Assembly: GCA_001949185.1 (NCBI GenBank)
Contig: BDGG01000010.1
Location: forward strand, 1,621,773-1,685,772
DNA length: 64,000 nt
Direction: 5' to 3'
Origin: Ramazzottius varieornatus
Lineage: Eukaryota; Tardigrada; Eutardigrada; Parachela; Ramazzottiidae
The notes beneath the pieces are model-generated. The model saw nothing but the letters and a program-made list of their open reading frames with translations. It had not been told where the DNA came from and did no database searches. The stretch's first letter is position 1. Every line of letters starts with the position of its first letter. A program made the position numbers and the translations under genes. This document shows, piece by piece, positions 1 through 10,692 of this stretch.

Positions 1-2
1 CC

Positions 3-152
3 CCTAGGTCCGCGAGAACGGAACCACCGGATCAGAGTGCCGGGCCTCCGCAGCATGCGAGACGTTTTTCTCAGCCTAACTCTGATTTGGAATTTTCCAC
101 TCCGAAGAAAAACAATGATGGTGCTTGGTTTAGTGATGAAGATTCACAGTAG
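3..152 (+). CDS. C-terminal exon of an unidentified protein (5' end outside window)
   Basis: Reading from base 3 the frame is open to a TAG at 150-152 and encodes about 49 residues. The tail is rich in Pro, Ser, Gln and Arg and ends in an acidic stretch (GAWFSDEDSQ). That composition is typical of a disordered protein C-terminus rather than chance sequence. No domain is recognisable and I cannot name the gene. A possible AATAAA polyadenylation signal lies at 424-429. It could instead be a chance open frame at the window edge. Confidence 0.35.
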   Translation, partial: PRSARTEPPDQSAGPPQHARRFSQPNSDLEFSTPKKNNDGAWFSDEDSQ

Positions 153-1694
153 CCGCTAACTCGACTCTTGTTTTCTTCTTCTTGTTTCCTTTCACTTCCG
201 GTGGGTATCTCTAGTACTAGTGTTCGCGCTGATGAATGCGTCGCAATGGCAGGCGCACGTATCTTTGTTTTTCTCTGTTGAACAGTTTTTTTGCTCTGTA
301 TAGTGGTTCATACTTTGTAGTTAGTTTGTTGAGTTGAGAGCTCATAAGATACAGGTACTTGCTTCGGTAGAATCCGTATACGAGGAGACTGGCGATTGTG
401 GCGGTAGTTCTGTTCCCTCGACCAATAAAACAACGGCAATCAAACAATAATCCCCTGCACTTCCAAGTCATGATCAAGAATTGAGTCTGAACTCAGAAGG
501 AAACAGGCAGTTCGCAATCTCCGCATTGAAAACTGATATTATCATTTAAATAGAACACTTCGTTTGACTTCGTCGACTTCATTTCGAATTTTCGATTGGT
601 TCTACTTGAGCTCCTTTGATTCAGATATCCATCATCAGCTTCGCAGCTGTTACTGTTTCCTCTGAGGAAGAAGTTCTGCCAACTATCGAGGAAAGGACAT
701 TCCGTCCACGTTCGACATCAGGTAAGTAAATCGTATCTTACAGCTTATTTTAGTACCTACTAAATGACGATTCCGGCTTGTTCTTCAGGTGCTCAGGGAA
801 GGCTACCAAGTAGCCAGAGAAGATGTTCGGCGCAAAAGCAGCTTCGCAAAGTGAACTGGAGGAAGAACAGCGCATGGCGCAGATGGCAGTCTATCAAAGT
901 CTCGCCAGTACGAATTACAAAACGATAATAGATGGGAGCACTTGCTCGTGCCATCTGCTGCTGCTAATTGCTAAAACAACCCTTATAGCTTGATCAATCG
1001 CGTTCATCTTGTTACAGCATTCGCGGTCTTTTGCGGAATACTGCGGATCATTCCGCTTGGCATCGACGTCGTGAGCAGTTTTAGGTAACCAGATACTCTT
1101 CTGTGAACTCTCGGGTTGAACAGCCCGTCTTCATATTCGTCGAGAGCAAACCCACTCTGGTGAGACCGTGTTTTGAAAAAGCTGTCGGTCTGCGCAGTTT
1201 TCAGTGTGCATTGTAATTTTAGCGGAGTCAGTGGACTGGCTTTTGTTTTATTGAATCGTATTCTCAAAAACGTTGCAGAAAGCACGATGGAAAATCCTTC
1301 GAGACTGGGTCGAGGGAGAAGCTACTGAAAAGAACCGATATGAGCAAAAAGGGGGCACAGTTATTCGAAAATCTTCTAGGGAAACCTAAACATTACGGCT
1401 AGCTTCGGCAAAGACATCTTTCCAGAATCCATGGAAGTCGGGAAGCGGAGGGTTACTTCAGAGACTATATTTTGCCACCCACGCCTTAATTGCATCCAGT
1501 TGGTTTTGCAGAATGTACGAGCTGCTGCAAACATCCAACATTAGATTTCGGGTTACGTGACGCCTTTCACAACAAACGGGTTCTCTCACTTCACAACACA
1601 GGTCGAGACTCTAGAGGGTCAACACAACAGTTTATTTTATTTTGAAAGAGGAAGATCGACTTACGGGTCGGAATAAACCCGCACTAGTGGATCA
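153..1694. other. Mostly non-coding interval with one weak spliced ORF candidate
   Basis: No recognisable gene. On the + strand a good donor (TCAG/GTAAGTAAAT, about 720) is followed by an acceptor (TTCTTCAG, about 788), and a frame stays open across the junction for about 80 codons, from about 640 to about 930. A separate ATG at 822 opens a 56-codon ORF beginning MFGAKAASQSELEEEQ and rich in helix-forming residues. Neither resembles a family I know. The rest of the interval shows no coding signal. Confidence 0.3.
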
Positions 1695-4600
1695 TCACTG
1701 CGCGGTGTCATGTGGTTGTCGACTAGGGAAAGAGCAAGATGAAGCAAAGTGCGGATGCGAATAAGACAAACATAGTGTATAGAAGCGGCACGAACTCTTT
1801 TCTGGATCGAATGTGGGGCTTTGTAGTGATGTCCGAGCTGTGAGAGAGGTCTTCCGTGGAACCAAATCGCTTTCGAACGGTGATGGGTGGTGGTTCAAGG
1901 TGCCTGAGATGACGTAATCACTGGTCAGACTAGAACCATGCCGACCATTTTTAGTAGCAGCCGCGTTATCCAACGACAGGTTAGTAACATCGACTGGAGG
2001 TGAGACGGAAGCACGAACATTGATTAGTTCCATTCCACACTGTTAACAATAAAACACTTACGTGGATGGTTGGGTTCGAGCTTGGCGGACAAATACATGC
2101 AAGGAGGGTAGAAATCATAGACAAAATAAACAGATTGGGTACTCACTTCCTCGTCAACCAAGAGATCGCGCAGAAGTTTCCTGGCGGTTAAAAAGGCCTG
2201 TCGGTTATCCGAGACGCTTCTACAGGGTTAGAAATGTTATTAACGAAAGACAGATGAAACCAAATGAAATCAGGAAGAAAAGACATAAGACAGTCCGATT
2301 AAGTTCGAAGACTGAGGCCGAGACAGGTTTATGCGATGGAGCAAGCTTTTTTGTTACCGGCGTACCCATTTTCATTTCGGGACGAGAGTCGACGAAAGAA
2401 CGAAGGAGAGTGGGACCGTGGCTCTGGGGTCGGAGTACGACTTAGATCGTCTTCAGGAAGGTGATTTGGTTCAGGAGTTGGTGGTAAGAACGTTTCGTCG
2501 TCTAGCGGTGTCGAGATTTCCACAAGAGGTGTAGTGGGTTCCGGAATATCGTTTACATCAGCAGGTACGTCTAAAGATATTCAAATCAGCTTTGGAATTT
2601 CCATTACCCAACAGGCGCAGAAAACAAAATTCCTTTAGCCGACAAAATATTTTAGCAGAGTGCTCACCGGTGTTTTCCTCCATCCTTAATCCCCACGCTT
2701 CATCACTTGCGAGGCTTAGCGGTGAAAAACTTTCCCCAACTATTTGTTTCAGTTGTCTGCAAAGAGGAGATAGTGAAAAGACTGAAGACCTTCGTAGGCA
2801 CGGTCGATTCGAAAAACAGTCTTTTGACGTACTCGACGCGCTCAACATATCGTTGCTTTGCTCTTTTCAACATGTAGAGGTCTTCCTCCATTTCGTTTCT
2901 CTGTTGCTCCAAGCGCGTCATGACTCGCTACGAAAATGTTCACATTGGAAATAAGTACTGGAATGGTGCCGCGCGTAAAGTAAATGCTTCGAGAGCTCAA
3001 CTTACCTCATTCAACTTCGAGTCCTTCGTCAACTTTTTGAGTTCATCTGTCAGGCTGTCACACTGCGCGCGAATTTCGGCCTCCTGATTTCTCAAGCCCG
3101 TGATTCGTTGTTCCACACTAGCCTTCTGTCTTTCCAAACTCTCAATCTGTAGTAAGTAAACGTTCTTGGAAACAGTCGTTCATAACAAGGAAATACGGTA
3201 CTGGAGGGCTACTGGAGATCAGCTGCCTTACCTGTGTTTTCTTGATGGCACTTTCGTCGGCAACTTCCATCTCAAGTCGATCGAGTTCATGTCTTAGTCT
3301 AGCTATATTCTTCTCGATCTAAAACCAGAAAAGTTTTCGACGCTAACCAATTAACCGTAAGTCTGCATAATCCCAGTTCTCTGCTCACATCATCTATTTC
3401 CTTCTGATGAGCACTACGCAGTTCTTCGACTCTCTTCCTGTGGGTCGCTAATAGTTCAGCGATTTCAGATTCCATAGACCGCTTCAACTGATCTAATTCT
3501 TTTCGTTCTATTTCCGTTTGTTTCTCTATTTGTTCTTTCCTCAGGTTTTCTTCCATCTTCTTCAGGTCCTCAGCCATAGCGTTCCTGGAAGAAAAAAGGA
3601 TTCTCGGGCACTAGATAAGAGAGCAGCTCGGCGAAAAATCAACCTCAGAGCTCTTTCTTGCACATTCCTTTCCGCATCCAGTTGGTCCTTCAGTTTCTGC
3701 AAGTCAACCTTGACCGCTTCCCTGTTGGATCAAAATACAAATTTTCATACCACAAGGAAGGAGGGAGACTACTGACAAACGACAAAGTAATTCAGCGCCC
3801 TTACCGAATACTCTGTTCTTGCTTTTCCTTATCTCGTTGAACAACTTCCTTAATCACTCGTAGGTCCTCCATCGACCGAAGCCTGCAACCCAACATGCTC
3901 GGTAGTCAGCTCGCATTTCCTACTGTGATGAATTTGCCCATCCAAACTGAACGCTGCTGTGACGGTAGCCCTGTCTGAACGGATAATGGTATACCTTATG
4001 TTCGCTTCCTCAGCTTCTTTCTCTTTGTCCATTTTTCCTTTGAATATTCTGATTTCTTCGGCCATCTGTGTCCTGTAAAACGGTTCTTTGGGTAAGCGTG
4101 CATGTAATAAAACTGGGCGCCGTTTGTTTCTCCAACCTCAGTCGTTTTTCCTCTTCGATTCTTTCCTTCGCAAGCCTTTCCCGGATATTGTTCAGTGCGA
4201 GATCGTGTTCCTTCTTCATCTTTTCCTCTTCCTCCCTGAGCCGTTGAGCATTAGTCTGAGCGGCTGAAGTGGCATTATCCGCAGGGCGGGGCTCCCCTGG
4301 GATTTCGGGGTGGTTGAACTGCAGCGAAATCCTTCGCGCCGAAGTGAGAGCAGTAGAATCCTTTTCCATGCTAGCTTTCTGCTCCATAACTTCAATCAGC
4401 TTCGTGAATTTCGACTCAATTGACGGTTTTCTTTCCAGTGGTGATTGGATCTTGTCATTGTGTGGAGGTGGAGGTGGCGGTGGTTTCTCGTCACGAGGCG
4501 GAGGCTTGTTGTTATTGTGGAATGGTTCGGAAGCCCTGCAAAGTTACGGATTAAGGGCCAATAATCCCGTTCTTACGCCAAGTATGAGAGGTACGCGGAA

Positions 4601-6331
4601 GAGTGGAGATAGAAGAAGAGGAAAGAAAGAACTGTGGTTTGCGGAGACCCAGACAAGTACAGTAGGATTACCTTGGTTTCTCTTCTACAAGGGTTTTGGT
4701 TTCCGCCAAAGTCGCATTTGGAGACTGAGCTCGATTGAAAGGGTTGCTGAAGAAGACAGAGAGACAATACGTGGAAAGAACCGGGAAAGATAGATGGTAG
4801 AGGAAGAGTAGAGGAAGGACAAATAAGAGAGAGTGAAGGTGATAAATATCGGGAAGGGAGCGCTACGCTACTTACGATGAAGTGTCCGGAGAGCCAGGTG
4901 CCACGCCATCGGAGTTGACGTTAGGGATAATTTTTCTTAGCTCTGCTGGGCTATCGACAGGCGTAGGAGGGAGCGACGGATTTGGCGAGGCAGTGGCGGT
5001 CGTTTTCGACCATGGAGGAGGTGTGAGCAGTGTCGTATTTGGAGCGCGCAGATTTGGCACGGGAGATCGCGGACGAAGGCTGGGTCGCTCGAACCGCCCG
5101 GTCTGGGTAGGGGAAGGCTGGCGGAATAGATTGTACGGCTGGAAAAAAAACCGTTAGTATGTTTCAAATACTGAAACTATTATAGACTCCGAAAAAGAAA
5201 TTGAAAATATATTCGAAATCAACTAAACGGGATCTTGGCAAGAAGACTCGCCGGAACTGCTTTCCCAAGTGGCGCACGTTTACAGTGTCATTAGCTGAAA
5301 GCGTGCACCACTCAAAATACCTTGTCGGGTTTGTTTGCCCCGGCCTTTTACGGTACTAAATTTTTCGACGCGTTGGTAGAAGTAGATGGGCGAATACAAC
5401 AACCGGCTTCATCTGACTTCGGAGAAACTGACAAACAGTGGATACTTACCGATTTGGGTCTCGTCGAACCCTCATGGTTCTCCGTGGGTTGCATCGTTGG
5501 TTCTTCGACACATTTCTTCCGGAGCCGGTTCTGACGTTCAACCTCGACCTGCTTTCGGTAATGACTGTCCATGGGGTGTTCCCATGAGGCTGCACCATTC
5601 CCGACATTGAAATAATAAATCTGTCCTGATGGCTGGTCTTCGCTACAAGGATATAATGCGATAATGGTAAATAAACAGATTCTTTAGTTCTTCGAGTGTT
5701 GATCGAGGACGGAAGCTGCAACTTACACGGCTCTCCAATCAGCGGGAAGTGGGGCGTTGAGGCCGTCTCGAGCGATCCACACAAGATCTTCTTCATCTTT
5801 GGTGTTGATTCCCAAGGCGCGAGCGTACTCGGCGATATCTGCAAAGATAAATTTACTCACGTAATTATAATTAGAACTTCACACCACTCATCAGTCCTCT
5901 TCGATTTATCGGTAACAGATCCGACAGACGACTTATTACGCTTGTTCGGACTTCAGAACTTGCTTCGTCAGACTCTCGGATCCGCGTCAACAAGTCAGCT
6001 ACTCTGACGTCATCCAGGCAAATCAAATTAAGATCTAGAACATCAGCTAAACGAAGATGGTTACATACAGTAACTCGAAAACAGCTTGAAGTCCCGTAGA
6101 TTGACTAAACAAGCTGAAGTTCTGACAGAGTTTAAGATCAATTTTGCTTGACCGTACTGCGCTGTTCGTTCATCACCGGAGCTCTTCGTTCAGAGCTACA
6201 ATCCGCGACAAGGAAACGCAGCTTTCGAAGTGTGAGTTTATAGTGAGCTTACCGTCATCAGTGGGGACCTCTTGAAGGTCTTCTCGATTCAAGTCTTCTA
6301 GAAGCAAAATTTGAGGTCTTGCAGATTTCAT
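1695..6331 (-). CDS. CEP164: CEP164-like centriolar distal-appendage protein (WW domain plus coiled coils)
   Basis: About fifteen exons run down the minus strand. Exon 1 (6331-6253; an in-frame ATG also lies at 6379) encodes MKSARPQILLLEDL. It splices in phase to 5838-5727 (EYARALGI, LVWIARDGLNAPLPADW) and then to about 5640-5456, which completes a WW domain (GQIYYFNVGNGAASWEHP) and the following HYRKQVEVERQNRL. This is the CEP164 N-terminus in the family's own order. About 5140-4874, 4746-4672 and the exon starting near 4536 form a Pro/Ser-rich linker. From about 4390 to 2770 nearly every exon is Lys/Glu-rich coiled coil (for example MAEDLKKMEENLRKEQ). The last exons (about 2570-2367, 2228-2137, 2033-1695) are less conserved. 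I estimate roughly 800 residues, against about 1,460 in human. CEP164 recruits TTBK2 and docks basal bodies to membrane. Exon junctions in the last third are my own splice reading. Confidence 0.85.
5265..5313. repeat. Dispersed GTGGCGCACG hairpin, copy 1 (CEP164 intron)
   Basis: AAGTGGCGCACG pairs with GCGTGCACCACT across a loop containing CATTAGCTGAAAG. The flanks (about 5237-5264 and 5314-5344) extend the pairing imperfectly. It lies in the intron after the WW exon and matches five other copies in this window. Confidence 0.7.
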
Positions 6332-7728
6332 ATTCCAACATGAAGGCGAGGAGTCGTCGTTGTGCCGTAGAATCCGCATAGGTCCAGACTTTCCTTGTCA
6401 ATCAGTGATTCAAAATCTCCCAACAGATTCGCACAGCCACCATCTCATTAAAATGCGTGACTAAGATAGTGAGCAACACAAAGAGATCAAAACCGCCGCA
6501 CAACTTATGAATCTGATTCATAGAGATCAACATGCAATCTGAAGACGAGGGACCAATGTTGTGTTTGCCAGGAGACTTCGCAACGCCAGAGCTATTCTGA
6601 CTTTGCCACGTTCGAAGCAGCAGCCATCGTCGGCAAAAAGCGGTGCATTACTCGCAGCAGACTCGAAGCCCGCTGTCTGCCGTAACATGTTGTTTGTCCT
6701 GGCGTAAGGGAAGGAAACACTTCACGCAGTAAGAAGTGCTGCATACTGGTACGCGTACTGCGTCGCATCGTTCTCTGAAAATGGGAGCATGTTATGGGTA
6801 CATATTTCGAGTGATTCTGTTGCTAAAACGGGCCTGCCTCTATCACTCGCTTCATCAAATGTCAGACATAACTCATAAGACTTTCCGGCTCCCATGTTCC
6901 TCTGTCGCTTCATAGCGACTGAACGAGTGAGCAATTCTAGGGACGGTTCGAATCATCTGTCGGCTTAGCAGTAGCTATGCATCCTCAGCTCTCTCACGTA
7001 CTGCGGTCTCCGCGTTAACTAATCAGCCTCTTCAAAAGTCTTCGAAGATCTATACTACGTACGATGGAAATACCTAACTTGCGATACCGCTAACAGAGCC
7101 AAGATAATGCCTCCTGAGATCCCAGCTGATCAAGATTTAGATACTCAGGTGCAGATATTCTGTTACACTGAGTCCTTTCCGGAATTAGTCAAAAATCGAT
7201 CAGCGATATCGAGCTCCGAGCGCCCCACGCCATTCCACAGCTCTATCCGTATGATTCCGCAATGTTGTGAGTGTAGGTAGATCCCGTGCACGGCACACCT
7301 GCAGCTGCATAAACAAAGATGGAACGTAAACGCACCCACTGACGGTTTCCATCAGCGCTTGCTGTGTAGTGAACCAACCAGAAATACTTCGAGGCTGGTG
7401 GCTGGTTTCCCACCGCCACCGGTGCTGTATCCTGTGCACTACTGCCTGACTCGAAAGAGCTTCCGGTAGGCGGCGCACACGTGCATGCAAATCTCACTCA
7501 CTATCTACCAATCTGATTCACTATAACAATATCAAAATAATTTGTGCACTTCACAACACGCAGAAACAACGGGGTTTTGCTAATTATGGAAATCAGTACC
7601 TGGATTTCGCCGAGTCAAGGATATTCGGGGGAAAGGACAATGTCACACAACTTCAAAACGGGAGTAGTTTTCTTGTTCTTGCTTGCGGTACGTACTTCAG
7701 CAGCTTTCTGTCAAATCTTCAAGCCAAC
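6332..7728. other. Intergenic between CEP164 start and CIAPIN1 stop
   Basis: About 1.4 kb with only short ORFs and no family resemblance. It should hold the CEP164 promoter (minus-strand transcription) and the CIAPIN1 3' UTR. I see no convincing TATA box, repeat or RNA gene. Confidence 0.5.
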
Positions 7729-8862
7729 TTAGATGTCAGGGTTAAGCTGGCGTGAAGACAGTGTAATCTGCTCTCCGGGCTTAAACGGTGGCATGCCGGC
7801 ATATGGGCAACTTGCGCATCGAAAAGCGTCTCCAAGATAACACTACAGTATCGAAAACGACAAAGTTAGAGAAAATGTAAGGCTACACATTTCGGTCAAA
7901 AGTTTATTACGTCTCTAAGACCCCAATAACTTACACTTCCACAGCTCGAGATGACTTTCGTCGGCGCTGCTTTCGACTCCAGTTCTTCGGCAAGTCCGCA
8001 AGAACAGTTCTTGCACGCTCTTTTCTTTCCGGGCCCGCAGTCCACTACACGAAATAAAGATCTTTATTCGTCCGAGAATAACACTACAGTAATTGAAACA
8101 GTCATTCGTCTACCTTTCAACGAAGTTGGGTCAGGTCTAACAAGGTCGCCCTCTTCCAACATCTCGTTCTGGTCTATCAAATCCACGTCGTCGTCCATCA
8201 TGTCCGACGTCGATAACGCCCATACCTTAGCAGCGTCTTTCAAAGGAGCCACATAGTTACCGTTAGTTCCGTTCGTTGTCTTGCTTACTACAGGAGAGGT
8301 CGTTATTGGACGATTAAGAGCGACAGGGATACTATGAACACGTGTTCTTGCGACCAAAATCTGTACTCACATTCTGCTGCTCCGGGAAGACGACTGCTTG
8401 ACCCGATCTCATACGCAGGCTTTCGAACACAACCCTGGCAAACCTTGAGAGGCAGACTGAACGGGATCTGCAGGCTCGTTCTCATCTTGCCGAGGACGTC
8501 GTCTGGCACCACGATATCTCTGAAATCCTTCAAGTCACAGAACAGTTAGTGCGTGTGCAAAAGGGTGTAGTTAGCCAAGAGCTCAAAGAAGATGTCTTAC
8601 TTCATCTGCCGCAACGAATCCGTTGATCTTCAAGTGCGACTTCAGCCAGCTTTCCGTTTTCACGGGCAAGCCTGGCGTGCTGAGGGGCACGACGACCTCT
8701 TGGAAGACGAAAGTGCCATTCGGTTTCAGGATCCGTATAACTTCGGGTAAGATGGAATCGTCGTGTACTAAGGTTTGGAGAGGAACAACACCGGATACTA
8801 CCACATCGAAGTAAGAATCCGGATGATTCGCTACAGAGTAAACAATTAACAGTCAAGAAGTC

Positions 8863-8896
<34 letters not shown>

Positions 8897-8924
8897 AATT
8901 TATATATATATATATATATATAGT

Positions 8925-8966
<42 letters not shown>

Positions 8967-9170
8967 TCAACAAATATATAGCCATGCTTGATCCAAACGA
9001 TACGTACACATGCTTAATCGTTCGACGTTCTCCACGGATAAGTGACCTCCTGACCCAATCCATCCTTGGAAGTCTGCGACATAGCTTTTCAGCTGTTCGG
9101 GATCAACTCCCGCGTGCCACAACAGCGCGATTGTCTTTCCGGATAAGTCCACAGCGTCAAATATGGTCAT
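7729..9170 (-). CDS. CIAPIN1: Anamorsin, cytosolic Fe-S assembly factor
   Basis: It starts at ATG 9168-9170 ([19 protein letters not shown]) and stops at TAA 7729-7731. Exon 1 (9170-9008) and exon 2 (about 8832-8605; [26 protein letters not shown]) form the N-terminal methyltransferase-like domain. The next exons carry the linker ([10 protein letters not shown]) and the acidic segment [18 protein letters not shown]. The C-terminal CIAPIN1 domain has both cluster motifs: [14 protein letters not shown] (about 8050-7950), and CGSC split by the last intron followed by [19 protein letters not shown]. Anamorsin accepts electrons from NDOR1 for cytosolic iron-sulfur assembly. All eight cluster cysteines are present, so the copy looks functional. 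Intron 1 holds three (TA)n runs. The gene is divergent from the elongin-C-like gene, with about 0.9 kb between the starts. Confidence 0.93.
8868..8962. repeat. Compound (TA)n microsatellite in CIAPIN1 intron 1
   Basis: Three runs of TA dinucleotides are separated by near-identical AGTCAA(T) interruptions. The purity suggests a young, length-variable locus. It also produces spurious Ile/Tyr-rich ORFs in this stretch. Confidence 0.95.
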
Positions 9171-10052
9171 GTTTCGGTTGTAGATTTGCAGTTGCTATCA
9201 GCTGCCGAACTATTGAACCTGTAGAAAAACCAAAGACAGAAAGATTCTGACCACTCTCGGAAAGGATTGGAGCGACTTGTTCTGCCTTCCATAAATTATG
9301 AGTGGACACCTTGGGCATAGTGAAAGGTCTATATCGGATGTTTCCAGTGATAAATTGACTTACCACCGTTCCTTGCTTCTTGTCCAGTGAATCACTCCCT
9401 ACTCGTGAAGATGGGTCACAACTCCGAATCTAAACATTCGCTGGTACACCAACTCCTCTACGATTATACAACGTCGTGATCTAAATCTGAGATCTGATTG
9501 GATTCATTTGGACTCATCAGTACCGAAGTTGAGTGAAGGCAAAGCGTACCAAGGCCAGTAATTTTCGTTTCCGGACGATTGTGCACAAACAAACTTTGCG
9601 AAAAAGTGGAAAACAAGGGCGGGACCTGCTCCACCTTACAAACTGAGCAAGTGCAGTGGTCAACCAATCAATGGACTTCTCAGAGATGCTTTATGGGAGC
9701 GCAAATCAAGCGCTGTTGCAATCAATCAGACAGTTAGCGGTGTATTTGCCTGCTCCATCAAATTTTCATTGTTTTCCGGTTTCCCGACGTCAACAGTCCC
9801 GTTTCTGGTTCCTCTGTGTATGTATTATATTCTTCCAGTCTTCCTGTAAAAGTGTGATAGCTCATTTGAGTGTTCGAGTGTCTGGAGAAGACAGGGTACA
9901 CCCTGTGGGGGAGCCATGGCGAGCTACGGCAGGAAGACAGAATGTCTCGAAGCAACGACGCCAAATATGGCGGTCGGTTGACCATCACGAAATCATCGGG
10001 AGTGGACTGTGTGACGTTGGACCATTAAGCAAGTCAACAGGATCCTGCTATC
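9171..10052. promoter_or_regulatory. Shared divergent upstream region of CIAPIN1 and the elongin-C-like gene
   Basis: Both neighbours are transcribed outward from this roughly 880-bp interval, so it must contain both promoters. Two short upstream ORFs precede the + strand start: ATG 9915 (21 codons) and ATG 9942 (28 codons, ending just before 10030). I see no clear TATA box. Confidence 0.4.
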
Positions 10053-10692
10053 ATGGCAAATGCTCCAAGCGCTCAGGTACCCGTATTTTGTTATATGAAT
10101 TGTTAGTTACTGCTCCTCCGGTTTGATGTCGAATATCATATTTCACAGGTTGCTCCTGATCCATTAAAGCAGGAGATGTTGTCCTCTAAGAACGCCAGTG
10201 CCATGTCACACAACAACAGAACACCTTCGGGAGTGAACGTACACAGTGATAACCTGAAAGGGACGTCTAGTATCCCGAGCCTGATAGAGCGATCTCCTTC
10301 GTTCGTCGAGGGCGTCACCGGACCGACTTCCGAATATGTAATCCTCGTATCTTCTGACTTCCACGAGTTCGTGATAAAGAGGAAGGCTGCATACGTTTCG
10401 CCAACGCTGAAAAGGATTTTCGAGGGATATAGCAAAGAACTGGGCGCAAATTCCGTTAGCGAGGTCCTCGTCAACTATCCGTAAGTTCACCGACTGACCA
10501 CGTCAAAAACTGATGTTGAAACTTTAAAAAGACTTCCGTCTTACTTGCAGGTCGATGATTGTCAGCAAGGTTGTGAGTTACCTGGTTTACAAAGAATACT
10601 ACGAACGTACAATGGAGGACGCACCAAAGTTCACGGTGGACCCGGCAATGGTGCTGGAAGTCCTGATGGCCTCCCAGTTCCTGGACATTTGA
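10053..10692 (+). CDS. Divergent elongin-C-like (Skp1/BTB fold) protein with N-terminal extension
   Basis: Three exons, 10053-10076, 10149-10480 and 10551-10692, join in frame to 165 residues. Residues about 60-165 align with elongin C along its length: SEYVILVSSDFHEFVIKRKA, a TLKRIFEG helix, SMIVSKVVSYLVYKEYY, and the ending PAMVLEVLMASQFLDI (elongin C ends in LLMAANFLDC). Elongin C normally pairs with elongin B and binds BC-box proteins in cullin-2/5 ubiquitin ligases. Two features are unusual for this near-invariant family: identity is low, and about 60 Ser/Pro/Asn-rich residues precede the fold. The usual length is about 112. A canonical elongin C probably exists elsewhere in the genome, and this may be a specialised paralogue. 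Fold assignment is secure; partners are inferred. Confidence 0.8.

Noticed and set aside
8602-9063. 153-codon minus ORF with Ile-Tyr repeats
   Set aside because: The repeats are translation of the (TA)n microsatellite; the true CIAPIN1 frame runs through the flanking exons and skips it as an intron.
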